A stretch of DNA of 64,000 bases from Auanema rhodensis (Eukaryota > Nematoda > Chromadorea > Rhabditida > Rhabditidae), in assembly GCA_964057225.1 (NCBI GenBank), contig OZ059895.1, positions 11,222,001 through 11,286,000 on the forward strand. Direction: 5' to 3'. The position numbers were made by a program, and so were the translations under genes. The notes below the pieces were generated by a model, which worked only from the letters and a program-made list of their open reading frames with translations, was not told where the DNA came from and did no database searches. Below are positions 25,811-38,535 of the stretch, one piece after another. Each line of letters begins with the position of its first letter. Position 1 is the stretch's first letter.

Positions 25811-27804
25811 CTCTTTTGTAACAAATGTTTTCAATTTTCAAGCAGTTTTACTCAGATAGCTTAACCCAAGGCAGCAAATTATCTTCAATATTATTTCTAT
25901 CTTACAGTTATAAACCAATGGTTAATGAACCATCATCTTACTTTTACTGTTTCTATCTATTTTCTATCAGAACAAATATTGTTCAAACACTATACGACTG
26001 TGAAACCTTTTTTAATTTCTTGTATTTGGAGCTCAAAAGATTTGATATCATTGAGGGATCCAGATAGAACGTGGAAAATTACGTAACTAACATGAAATTG
26101 GAAAAAACTATAACGAGGATAAGTATGTGAATCATTGAATATCAGATATTTTCGCTTAGGACCATACCACGTTAAAAGTACGCCATGCCGCTGATTTTCA
26201 ATTTTTACTCTTTTGTAACAAATGTTTTCAATTTTCAAGCAGTTTTACTCAGATAGCTTAACCCAAGGCAGCAAATTATCTTCAATATTTTTTCTATCTT
26301 ACAGTTATAAACCAATAGTTAATGAACCATCATCTTACCTTTACTGTTTCTATCTATTTCCTATCGAAAGCAACTTTGTTCAAACACTATACAACTGTGA
26401 AACCTTTTTTAATTTCTTGTATTTGGAGCTCATAAGATTTGATATCATCGAGGGATCCAGATAGAACGTGGAAAATTACATAACTAACATGAAATTGAAA
26501 AAAAACTATAACGAGGATAAGTATGTGAATCATTGAATATCAGATATTTTCGCTTAGGACCATACCACGTTGAAAGTACGCCATGCCGCTGATTTTCAAT
26601 TTTACCTCTTTTGTAACAAATGTTTTCAATTTTCAAGCAGTTTTACTCAGATAGCTTAACCCAAGGCAGCAAATTATCTTCAATATTATTTCTATCTTAC
26701 AGTTATAAACCAATGGTTAATGAACCATCATCTTACTTTTACTGTTTCTATCTATTTTCTATCAGAACAAATATTGTTCAAACACTATACGACTGTGAAA
26801 CCTTTTTTAATTTCTTGTATTTGGAGCTCAAAAGATTTGATATCATTAAGGGATCCAGATAGAACGTGGAAAATTACGTAACTAACATGAAATTGGAAAA
26901 AACTATAACGAGGATAAGTATGTGAATCATTGAATATCAGATATTTTTGTTTAGGACCCTACCACGTTGAAAGTACGCCATGCCGCTGATTTTCAATTTT
27001 AACTCTTTTGTAACAAATGTTTTCAATTTTCAAGCAGTTTTACTCAGATAGCTTAACCCAAGGCAGCAAATTATCTTCAATATTATTTCTATCTTACAGT
27101 TATAAACCAATAGTTAATGAACCATCATCTTACCTTTACTGTTTCTATCTATTTCCTATCGAAAGCAACTCTGTTCAAACACTATACAACTGTGAAACCT
27201 TTTTTAATTTCTTGTATTTGGAGCTCATAAGATTTGATATCATCGAGGGATCCAGATAGAACGTGGAAAATTACATAACTAACATGAAATTGGGAAAAAA
27301 TTCTAACGAGGATAAGTATGCGAAACATTGAATATCAGATATTTTCGCTTAGGACCATACCACGTTGAAAGTACGCCATGCCGCTGATTTTCGATTTTAA
27401 CTCTTTTGTAACAAATGTTTTCAATTTTCAAGCAGTTTTACTTAGATAGCTCAACCCAAGGCAGCAATTTATCTTCAATATTATTTCTATCTTACAGTTA
27501 TAAACCAATAGTTAATGAACCATCATCTTACCTTTACTGTTTCTATCTATTTCCTATCGAAAGCAACTTTGTTCAAAAACTATACAACTGTGAAACCTTT
27601 TTTAATTTCTTGTATTTGGAGCTCATAAGATTTGATATCATCGAGGGATCCAGATAGAACGTGGAAAATTACATAACTAACATGAAATTGAAAAAAACTA
27701 TAACGAGGATAAGTATGCGAAACATTGAATATCAGATATTTTCGCTTAGGACCATACCACGTTGAAAGTACGCCATGCCGCTGATTTTCAATTTTAACTC
27801 TTTT
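25811..27804. repeat. 6-monomer HOR (2384 bp), copy 1
   Basis: It pairs with 28195-30188. Units start at 25825, 26222 (398), 26620, 27017 (398) and 27415. Shared rare markers are CAATATTTTTTCTATC near 26284, ATCATTAAGGG near 26842, TTTTTGTTTAGGACCCTACC near 26943 and AACTCTGTTC near 27167. Confidence 0.9.
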
Positions 27805-28194
27805 GTAACAAATGTTTTCAATTTTCAAGCAGTTTTACTCAGATAGCTTAACCCAAGGCAGCAAATTATCTTCAATATTATTTCTATCTTACATGTATAA
27901 ACCAATGGTTAATGAACCATCATCTTACTTTTACTGTTTCTATCTATTTTCTATCAGAACAAATATTGTTCAAACACTATACGACTGTGAAACCTTTTTT
28001 AATTTCTTGTATTTGGAGCTCAAAAGATTTGATATCATTGAGGGATCCAGATAGAACGTGGAAAATTACGTAACTAACATGAAATTGGAAAAAACTATAA
28101 CGAGGATAAGTATGTGAATCATTGAATATCAGATATTTTCGCTTAGGACCATACCACGTTAAAAGTACGCCATGCCGCTGATTTTCAATTTTTA
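27805..28194. repeat. Sixth unit of the 6-monomer HOR
   Basis: This is the unit at 27812, of the AACAAATATTGTTC class. It has the private CTTACATGTATAAACC near 27889. It is otherwise almost the same as the unit at 28209 that follows it, so the boundary between HOR copies falls between two near-identical monomers. Confidence 0.82.
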
Positions 28195-30188
28195 CTCTTT
28201 TGTAACAAATGTTTTCAATTTTCAAGCAGTTTTACTCAGATAGCTTAACCCAAGGCAGCAAATTATCTTCAATATTATTTCTATCTTACAGTTATAAACC
28301 AATGGTTAATGAACCATCATCTTACTTTTACTGTTTCTATCTATTTTCTATCAGAACAAATATTGTTCAAACACTATACGACTGTGAAACCTTTTTTAAT
28401 TTCTTGTATTTGGAGCTCAAAAGATTTGATATCATTGAGGGATCCAGATAGAACGTGGAAAATTACGTAACTAACATGAAATTGGAAAAAACTATAACGA
28501 GGATAAGTATGTGAATCATTGAATATCAGATATTTTCGCTTAGGACCATACCACGTTAAAAGTACGCCATGCCGCTGATTTTCAATTTTTACTCTTTTGT
28601 AACAAATGTTTTCAATTTTCAAGCAGTTTTACTCAGATAGCTTAACCCAAGGCAGCAAATTATCTTCAATATTTTTTCTATCTTACAGTTATAAACCAAT
28701 AGTTAATGAACCATCATCTTACCTTTACTGTTTCTATCTATTTCCTATCGAAAGCAACTTTGTTCAAACACTATACAACTGTGAAACCTTTTTTAATTTC
28801 TTGTATTTGGAGCTCATAAGATTTGATATCATCGAGGGATCCAGATAGAACGTGGAAAATTACATAACTAACATGAAATTGAAAAAAAACTATAACGAGG
28901 ATAAGTATGTGAATCATTGAATATCAGATATTTTCGCTTAGGACCATACCACGTTGAAAGTACGCCATGCCGCTGATTTTCAATTTTACCTCTTTTGTAA
29001 CAAATGTTTTCAATTTTCAAGCAGTTTTACTCAGATAGCTTAACCCAAGGCAGCAAATTATCTTCAATATTATTTCTATCTTACAGTTATAAACCAATGG
29101 TTAATGAACCATCATCTTACTTTTACTGTTTCTATCTATTTTCTATCAGAACAAATATTGTTCAAACACTATACGACTGTGAAACCTTTTTTAATTTCTT
29201 GTATTTGGAGCTCAAAAGATTTGATATCATTAAGGGATCCAGATAGAACGTGGAAAATTACGTAACTAACATGAAATTGGAAAAAACTATAACGAGGATA
29301 AGTATGTGAATCATTGAATATCAGATATTTTTGTTTAGGACCCTACCACGTTGAAAGTACGCCATGCCGCTGATTTTCAATTTTAACTCTTTTGTAACAA
29401 ATGTTTTCAATTTTCAAGCAGTTTTACTCAGATAGCTTAACCCAAGGCAGCAAATTATCTTCAATATTATTTCTATCTTACAGTTATAAACCAATAGTTA
29501 ATGAACCATCATCTTACCTTTACTGTTTCTATCTATTTCCTATCGAAAGCAACTCTGTTCAAACACTATACAACTGTGAAACCTTTTTTAATTTCTTGTA
29601 TTTGGAGCTCATAAGATTTGATATCATCGAGGGATCCAGATAGAACGTGGAAAATTACATAACTAACATGAAATTGGGAAAAAATTCTAACGAGGATAAG
29701 TATGCGAAACATTGAATATCAGATATTTTCGCTTAGGACCATACCACGTTGAAAGTACGCCATGCCGCTGATTTTCGATTTTAACTCTTTTGTAACAAAT
29801 GTTTTCAATTTTCAAGCAGTTTTACTTAGATAGCTCAACCCAAGGCAGCAATTTATCTTCAATATTATTTCTATCTTACAGTTATAAACCAATAGTTAAT
29901 GAACCATCATCTTACCTTTACTGTTTCTATCTATTTCCTATCGAAAGCAACTTTGTTCAAAAACTATACAACTGTGAAACCTTTTTTAATTTCTTGTATT
30001 TGGAGCTCATAAGATTTGATATCATCGAGGGATCCAGATAGAACGTGGAAAATTACATAACTAACATGAAATTGAAAAAAACTATAACGAGGATAAGTAT
30101 GCGAAACATTGAATATCAGATATTTTCGCTTAGGACCATACCACGTTGAAAGTACGCCATGCCGCTGATTTTCAATTTTAACTCTTCT
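28195..30188. repeat. 6-monomer HOR (2384 bp), copy 2
   Basis: Units start at 28209, 28606 (398), 29004, 29401 (398) and 29799. All four rare marker groups of copy 1 recur at +2384 bp (near 28668, 29226, 29327 and 29551). The copies part where TCTTTTGTAAC near 27800 meets TCTTCTGTAAC near 30184. Confidence 0.9.
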
Positions 30189-31404
30189 GTAACAAATGTT
30201 TTCAATTTCCAAGCAGTTTTACTTAGATAGCTCAACCCAAGGCAGCAAATTATCTTCAATATTATTTCTATCCTACAGTTATAAACCAATAGTTGATGAA
30301 CCATCATCTTACCCTTACCGTTTCTATCTATTTCATATCGAAACCAACTTTGTTCAAAAACTATACAACTGTGAAACCTTTTTTAATTTTTTGTATTTGG
30401 AGCTCATAAGATTTGATATCATTGAGGGATCCAGATAGAACGTGGAAAATTACGTAACTAACATGAAATTGGAAAAAACTATAACGAGGATAAGTATGTG
30501 AATCATTGAATATCAGATATTTTCGCTTAGGACCATACCACGTTGAAAGTACGCCATGCCGCTGATTTTCAATTTTAACTCTTTTGTAACAAATGTTTTC
30601 AATTTTCAAGCAGTTTTACTCAGATAGCTTAACCCAAGGCAGCAAATTATCTTCAATATTATTTCTATCTTACAGTTATAAACCAATAGTTAATGAACCA
30701 TCATCTTACCTTTACTGTTTCTATCTATTTCTTATCGAAAGCAACTTTGTTCAAACACTATACAACTGTGAAACCTTTTTTAATTTCTTGTATTTGGAGC
30801 TCATAAGATTTGATATCATCGAGGGATCCAGATAGAACGTGGAAAATTACATAACTAACATGAAATTGGGAAAAAATTATAACTAGGATAAGTATGCGAA
30901 ACATTGAATATCAGATATTTTCGCTTAGGACCATACCACGTTGAAAGTACGCCATGCCGCTGATTTTCAATTTTAACTCTTCTGTAACAAATGTTTTCAA
31001 TTTCCAAGCAGTTTTACTTAGATAGCTCAACCCAAGGCAGCAAATTATCTTCAATATTATTTCTATCTTACAGTTATAAACCAATAGTTAATGAACCATC
31101 ACCTTACCCTTACCGTTTCTATCTATTTCATATCGAAACCAACTTTGTTCAAAAACTATACAACTGTGAAACCTTTTTTAATTTCTTGTATTTGGAGCTC
31201 ATAAGATTTGATATCATTGAGGGATCCAGATAGAACGTGGAAAATTACATAACTAACATAAAATTGGGAAAAAATTATAACGAGGATAAGTATGTAAATC
31301 ATTGAATATCAGATATTTTCGCTTACGACCATACCACGTTGAAAGTACGCCATGCCGCTGATTTTCAATTTTAACTCTTCTGTAACAAATGTTTTCAATT
31401 TTCA
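30084..31404. repeat. Segment repeated from 23725-25045, copy 2
   Basis: Units start at 30196, 30593 (398) and 30991 (398). It keeps CTATCCTACAG, AGTTGATG, TTTCTTATCG and CATCACC. Private changes include ATAACTAGGAT near 30881. It overlaps the end of the 6-monomer HOR by about 100 bp, where both alignments hold. Confidence 0.84.
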
Positions 31405-32439
31405 AGCAGTTTTACTAAGATAGCTCAACCCAAGGCAGCAATTTATCTTCAATCTTATTTCTATCTTACAGTTATAAACCATTAGTTAATGAACCATCAT
31501 CTTACCTTCACTGTTTCTATCTATTTTCTATCAAAAGAAACATTGTTTAAACACTATACAACTGTGAAACCTTTTTTAATTTCATGTATTTGGAGCTCAT
31601 AAGATTTGATATCATCGAGGGATCCAGATAGAACGTGGAAAATTACGTAACTAACATGAAATTGAAAAAAACTATAACGAGGATAAGTATGTGAATCATT
31701 GAATATCAGATATTTTCGCTTAGGACCATACCACGTTGAAAGTACGCCATGCCGCTGATTTTCAATTTTAACTCTTTTGTAACAAATGTTTTCAATTTTC
31801 AAGCAGTTTTACTCAGATAGCTTAACCCAAGGCAGCAAATTATCTTCAATATTATTTCTATCTTACAGTTATAAACCAATGGTTAATGAACCATCATCTT
31901 ACTTTTACTGTTTCTATCTATTTTCTATCAGAACAAATATTGTTCAAACACTATACGACTGTGAAACCTTTTTTAATTTCTTGTATTTGGAGCTCAAAAG
32001 ATTTGATATCATTGAGGGATCCAGATAGAACGTGGAAAATTACGTAACTAACATGAAATTGGAAAAAACTATAACGAGGATAAGTATGTGAATCATTGAA
32101 TATCAGATATTTTCGCTTAGGACCATACCACGTTAAAAGTACGCCATGCCGCTGATTTTCAATTTTTACTCTTTTGTAACAAATGTTTTCAATTTTCAAG
32201 CAGTTTTACTCAGATAGCTTAACCCAAGGCAGCAAATTATCTTCAATATTATTTCTATCTTACAGTTATAAACCAATAGTTAATGAACCATCATCTTACC
32301 TTTACTGTTTCTATCTATTTCCTATCGAAAGCAACTTTGTTCAAACACTATACAACTGTGAAACCTTTTTTAATTTCTTGTATTTGGAGCTCATAAGATT
32401 TGATATCATCGAGGGATCCAGATAGAACGTGGAAAATTA
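31389..32439. repeat. Segment repeated from 25428-26478 (offset 5961 bp, 15 monomers)
   Basis: It continues the previous repeat after loss of one monomer. Units start at 31389, 31786 and 32183. Private changes are ACTAAGATAG near 31413 and AATTTCATG near 31578. It ends where TTACATAAC in the source meets TTACGTAAC near 32438. Confidence 0.8.
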
Positions 32440-33470
32440 CGTAACTAACATGAAATTGAAAAAAACTATAACGAGGATAAGTATGTGAATCATTGAATAT
32501 CAGATATTTTCGCTTAGGACCATACCACGTTGAAAGTACGCCATGCCGCTGATTTTCAATTTTTACTCTTTTGTAACAAATGTTTTCAATTTTCAAGCAG
32601 TTTTACTCAGATAGCTTAACCCAAGGCAGCAAATTATCTTCAATATTATTTCTATCTTACAGTTATAAACCAATAGTTAATGAACCATCATCTTACCTTT
32701 ACTGTTTCTATCTATTTTCTATCAGAACAAATATTGTTCAAACACTATACGACTGTGAAACCTTTTTTAATTTCTTGTATTTGGAGCTCAAAAGATTTGA
32801 TATCATTGAGGGATCCAGATAGAACGTTGAAAATTACGTAACTAACATGAAATTGGAAAAAACTATAACGAGGATAAGTATGTGAATCATTGAATATCAG
32901 ATATTTTCGCTTAGGACCATACCACGTTAAAAGTACGCCATGCCGCTGATTTTCAATTTTTACTCTTTTGTAACAAATGTTTTCAATTTTCAAGCAGTTT
33001 TACTCAGATAGCTTAACCCAAGGCAGCAAATTATCTTCAATATTATTTCTATCTTACAGTTATAAACCAATAGTTAATGAACCATCATCTTACCTTTACT
33101 GTTTCTATCTATTTCCTATCGAAAGCAACTTTGTTCAAACACTATACAACTGTGAAACCTTTTTCAATTTCTTGTATTTGGAGCTCATAAGATTTGATAT
33201 CATCGAGGGATCCAGATAGAACGTGGAAAATTACGTAACTAACATGAAATTGAAAAAAACTATAACGAGGATAAGTATGTGAATCATTGAATATCAGATA
33301 TTTTCGCTTAGGACCATACCACGTTGAAAGTACGCCATGCCGCTGATTTTCAATTTTTACTCTTTTGTAACAAATGTTTTCAATTTTCAAGCAGTTTTAC
33401 TCAGATAGCTTAACCCAAGGCAGCAAATTATCTTCAATATTATTTCTATCTTACAGTTATAAACCAATAG
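31490..33470. repeat. 6-monomer offset repeat (2382 bp), copy 1
   Basis: It pairs with 33872-35852. Units start at 31786, 32183, 32580, 32977 and 33374. The rare GAACGTTGAAAAT near 32822 and CTTTTTCAATTTC near 33160 recur at +2382. The unit at 33374 has TTCACTG and TCAAAAGAAACATTG, which breaks the pairing near 33470. Confidence 0.85.
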
Positions 33471-33871
33471 TTAATGAACCATCATCTTACCTTCACTGTT
33501 TCTATCTATTTTCTATCAAAAGAAACATTGTTTAAACACTATACAACTGTGAAACCTTTTTTAATTTCTTGTATTTGGAGCTCATAAGATTTGATATCAT
33601 CGAGGGATCCAGATAGAACGTGGAAAATTACGTAACTAACATGAAATTGAAAAAAACTATAACGAGGATAAGTATGTGAATCATTGAATATCAGATATTT
33701 TCGCTTAGGACCATACCACGTTAAAAGTACGCCATGCCGCTGATTTTCAATTTTTACTCTTTTGTAACAAATGTTTTCAATTTTCAAGCAGTTTTACTCA
33801 GATAGCTTAACCCAAGGCAGCAAATTATCTTCAATATTATTTCTATCTTACAGTTATAAACCAATAGTTAA
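33471..33871. repeat. Satellite spacer unit between 6-monomer copies
   Basis: This is the end of 33374 and the start of 33771. Both of these adjacent units carry TCAAAAGAAACATTGTTTAA, near 33514 and 33911, making a local near-identical dimer. Confidence 0.78.
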
Positions 33872-35852
33872 TGAACCATCATCTTACCTTCACTGTTTCT
33901 ATCTATTTTCTATCAAAAGAAACATTGTTTAAACACTATACAACTGTGAAACCTTTTTTAATTTCTTGTATTTGGAGCTCATAAGATTTGATATCATCGA
34001 GGGATCCAGATAGAACGTGGAAAATTACGTAACTAACATGAAATTGAAAAAAACTATAACGAGGATAAGTATGTGAATCATTGAATATCAGATATTTTCG
34101 CTTAGGACCATACCACGTTGAAAGTACGCCATGCCGCTGATTTTCAATTTTAACTCTTTTGTAACAAATGTTTTCAATTTTCAAGCAGTTTTACTCAGAT
34201 AGCTTAACCCAAGGCAGCAAATTATCTTCAATATTATTTTTATCTTACAGTTATAAACCAATGGTTAATGAACCATCATCTTACTTTTACTGTTTCTATC
34301 TATTTTCTATCAGAACAAATATTGTTCAAACACTATACGACTGTGAAACCTTTTTTAATTTCTTGTATTTGGAGCTCAAAAGATTTGATATCATTGAGGG
34401 ATCCAGATAGAACGTGGAAAATTACGTAACTAACATGAAATTGGAAAAAACTATAACGAGGATAAGTATGTGAATCATTGAATATCAGATATTTTCGCTT
34501 AGGACCATACCACGTTAAAAGTACGCCATGCCGCTGATTTTCAATTTTTACTCTTTTGTAACAAATGTTTTCAATTTTCAAGCAGTTTTACTCAGATAGC
34601 TTAACCCAAGGCAGCAAATTATCTTCAATATTATTTCTATCTTACAGTTATAAACCAATAGTTAATGAACCATCATCTTACCTTTACTGTTTCTATCTAT
34701 TTCCTATCGAAAGCAACTTTGTTCAAACACTATACAACTGTGAAACCTTTTTTAATTTCTTGTATTTGGAGCTCATAAGATTTGATATCATCGAGGGATC
34801 CAGATAGAACGTGGAAAATTACGTAACTAACATGAAATTGAAAAAAACTATAACGAGGATAAGTATGTGAATCATTGAATATCAGATATTTTCGCTTAGG
34901 ACCATACCACGTTGAAAGTACGCCATGCCGCTGATTTTCAATTTTTACTCTTTTGTAACAAATGTTTTCAATTTTCAAGCAGTTTTACTCAGATAGCTTA
35001 ACCCAAGGCAGCAAATTATCTTCAATATTATTTCTATCTTACAGTTATAAACCAATAGTTAATGAACCATCATCTTACCTTTACTGTTTCTATCTATTTT
35101 CTATCAGAACAAATATTGTTCAAACACTATACGACTGTGAAACCTTTTTTAATTTCTTGTATTTGGAGCTCAAAAGATTTGATATCATTGAGGGATCCAG
35201 ATAGAACGTTGAAAATTACGTAACTAACATGAAATTGGAAAAAACTATAACGAGGATAAGTATGTGAATCATTGAATATCAGATATTTTCGCTTAGGACC
35301 ATACCACGTTAAAAGTACGCCATGCCGCTGATTTTCAATTTTTACTCTTTTGTAACAAATGTTTTCAATTTTCAAGCAGTTTTACTCAGATAGCTTAACC
35401 CAAGGCAGCAAATTATCTTCAATATTATTTCTATCTTACAGTTATAAACCAATAGTTAATGAACCATCATCTTACCTTTACTGTTTCTATCTATTTCCTA
35501 TCGAAAGCAACTTTGTTCAAACACTATACAACTGTGAAACCTTTTTCAATTTCTTGTATTTGGAGCTCATAAGATTTGATATCATCGAGGGATCCAGATA
35601 GAACGTGGAAAATTACGTAACTAACATGAAATTGAAAAAAACTATAACGAGGATAAGTATGTGAATCATTGAATATCAGATATTTTCGCTTAGGACCATA
35701 CCACGTTGAAAGTACGCCATGCCGCTGATTTTCAATTTTTACTCTTTTGTAACAAATGTTTTCAATTTTCAAGCAGTTTTACTCAGATAGCTTAACCCAA
35801 GGCAGCAAATTATCTTCAATATTATTTCTATCTTACAGTTATAAACCAATAG
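33872..35852. repeat. 6-monomer offset repeat (2382 bp), copy 2
   Basis: Units start at 34168, 34565, 34962, 35359 and 35756. Markers GAACGTTGAAAAT (near 35204) and CTTTTTCAATTTC (near 35542) match copy 1. A private change, ATTATTTTTATC, lies near 34233. The copy ends at AGTTAACGAACC near 35852, which copy 1 lacks. Confidence 0.85.
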
Positions 35853-36946
35853 TTAACGAACCATCATCTTACCTTTACTGTTTCTATCTATTTTCTATCA
35901 GAACAAATATTGTTCAAACACTATACGACTGTGAAACCTTTTTTAATTTCTTGTATTTGGAGCTCAAAAGATTTGATATCATTGAGGGATCCAGATAGAA
36001 CGTTGAAAATTACGTAACTAACATGAAATTCGAAAAAACTATAACGAGGATAAGTATGTGAATCATTGAATATCAGATATTTTCGCTTAGGACCATACCA
36101 CGTTAAAAGTACGCCATGCCGCTGATTTTCAATTTTTACTCTTTTGTAACAAATGTTTTCAATTTTCAAGCAGTTTTACTCAGATAGCTTAACCCAAGGC
36201 AGCAAATTATCTTCAATATTATTTCTATCTTACAGTTATAAACCAATAGTTAATGAACCATCATCTTACCTTTACTGTTTCTATCTATTTCCTATCGAAA
36301 GCAACTTTGTTCAAACACTATACAACTGTGAAACCTTTTTCAATTTCTTGTATTTGGAGCTCATAAGATTTGATATCATCGAGGGATCCAGATAGAACGT
36401 GGAAAATTACGTAACTAACATGAAATTGAAAAAAACTATAACGAGGATAAGTATGTGAATCATTGAATATCAGATATTTTCGCTTAGGACCATACCACGT
36501 TAAAAGTACGCCATGCCGCTGATTTTCAATTTTTACTCTTTTGTAACAAATGTTTTCAATTTTCAAGCAGTTTTACTCAGATAGCTTAACCCAAGGCAGC
36601 AAATTATCTTCAATATTATTTCTATCTTACAGTTATAAACCAATGGTTAATGAACCATCATCTTACTTTTACTGTTTCTATCTATTTTCTATCAGAACAA
36701 ATATTGTTCAAACACTATACGACTGTGAAACCTTTTTTAATTTCTTGTATTTGGAGCTCAAAAGATTTGATATCATTGAGGGATCCAGATAGAACGTTGA
36801 AAATTACGTAACTAACATGAAATTGGAAAAAACTATAACGAGGATAAGTATGTGAATCATTGAATATCAGATATTTTCGCTTAGGACCATACCACGTTAA
36901 AAGTACGCCATGCCGCTGATTTTCAATTTTTACTCTTTTGTAACAA
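34962..36946. repeat. Dimeric (794-bp) alternation
   Basis: Hybrid and ordinary units alternate: 34962 (hybrid), 35359 (ordinary), 35756 (hybrid), 36153 (ordinary), 36550 (full middle class). About 34962-35700 recurs at 35756-36494. The change GAAATTCGAAAAAAC near 36027 is private. This dimer is nested inside the right copy of the 6-monomer repeat. Confidence 0.83.
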
Positions 36947-38535
36947 ATGTTTTCAATTTTCAAGCAGTTTTACTCAGATAGCTTAACCCAAGGCAGCAAA
37001 TTATCTTCAATATTATTTCTATCTTACAGTTATAAACCAATAGTTAATGAACCATCATCTTACCTTTACTGTTTCTATCTATTTCCTATCGAAAGCAACT
37101 TTGTTCAAACACTATACAACTGTGAAACCTTTTTTAATTTCTTGTATTTGGAGCTCATAAGATTTGATATCATCGAGGGATCCAGATAGAACGTGGAAAA
37201 TTACGTAACTAACATGAAATTGAAAAAAACTATAACGAGGATAAGTATGTGAATCATTGAATATCAGATATTTTCGCTTAGGACCATACCACGTTGAAAG
37301 TACGCCATGCCGCTGATTTTCGATTTTAACTCTTTTGTAACAAATGTTTTCAATTTTCAAGCAGTTTTACTCAGATAGCTTAACCCAAGGCAGCAAATTA
37401 TCTTCAATATTATTTCTATCTTACAGTTATAAACCAATAGTTAATGAACCATCATCTTACCTTTACTGTTTCTATCTATTTCCTATCGAAAGCAACTTTG
37501 TTCAAACACTATACAACTGTGAAACCTTTTTTAATTTCTTGTATTTGGAGCTCATAAGATTTGATATCATCGAGGGATCCAGATAGAACGTGAAAAATTA
37601 CATAACTAACATGAAATTGGGAAAAAATTATAACGAGGATAAGTATGCGAAACATTGAATATCAGATATTTTCGCTTAGGACCATACCACGTTGAAAGTA
37701 CGCCATGCCGCTGATTTTCGATTTTAACTCTTTTGTAACAAATGTTTTCAATTTTCAAGCAGTTTTACTTAGATAGCTCAAACCAAGGCAGCAATTTATC
37801 TTCAATATTATTTCTATCTTACAGTTATAAACCAATAGTTAATGAACCATCATCTTACCTTTACTGTTTCTATCTATTTCCTATCGAAAGCAACTTTGTT
37901 CAAAAACTATACAACTGTGAAACCTTTTTTGATTTCTTGTATTTGGAGCTCATAAGATTTGATATCATCGAGGGATCCAGATAGAACGTGGAAAATTACA
38001 TAACTAACATGAAATTGAAAAAAACTATAACGAGGATAAGTATGCGAAACATTGAATATCAGATATTTTCGCTTAGGACCATACCACGTTGAAAGTACGC
38101 CATGCCGCTGATTTTCAATTTTAACTCTTCTGTAACAAATGTTTTCAATTTTCAAACAGTTTTACTTAGATAGCTCAACCCAAGGCAGCAATTTATCCTC
38201 AATATTATTTCTATCTTACAGTTATAAACCAATAGTTAATGAACCATCATCTTACCTTTACTGTTTCTATCTATTTCCTATCGAAAGAAACATTGTTTAA
38301 ACACTATACAACTGTGAAGCCTTTTTTAATTTCTTGTATTTGGAGCTCATAAGATTTGATATCATCGAGGGATCCAGATAGAACGTGAAAAATTACGTAA
38401 CTAACATGAAATTGGAAAAAACTATAACTAGGATAAGTATGTGAATCATGGAATATCAGATATTTTCGCTTAGGACCATACCACGTTGAAAGTTCGCCAT
38501 GCAGCTGATTTTCAATTTTAACTCTTTTGTAACAA
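36947..38535. repeat. Middle-to-right transition monomers
   Basis: Units start at 36947, 37344 (398), 37742 and 38139. They mix markers of both territories: TTACGTAAC first, then TTACATAAC with TGCGAAAC. The first GTGAAGCC (near 38314) and the first TTCGCCATGCAG (near 38494) of the right half occur at the end. A private TCAAACCAAGG lies near 37778. Confidence 0.82.
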
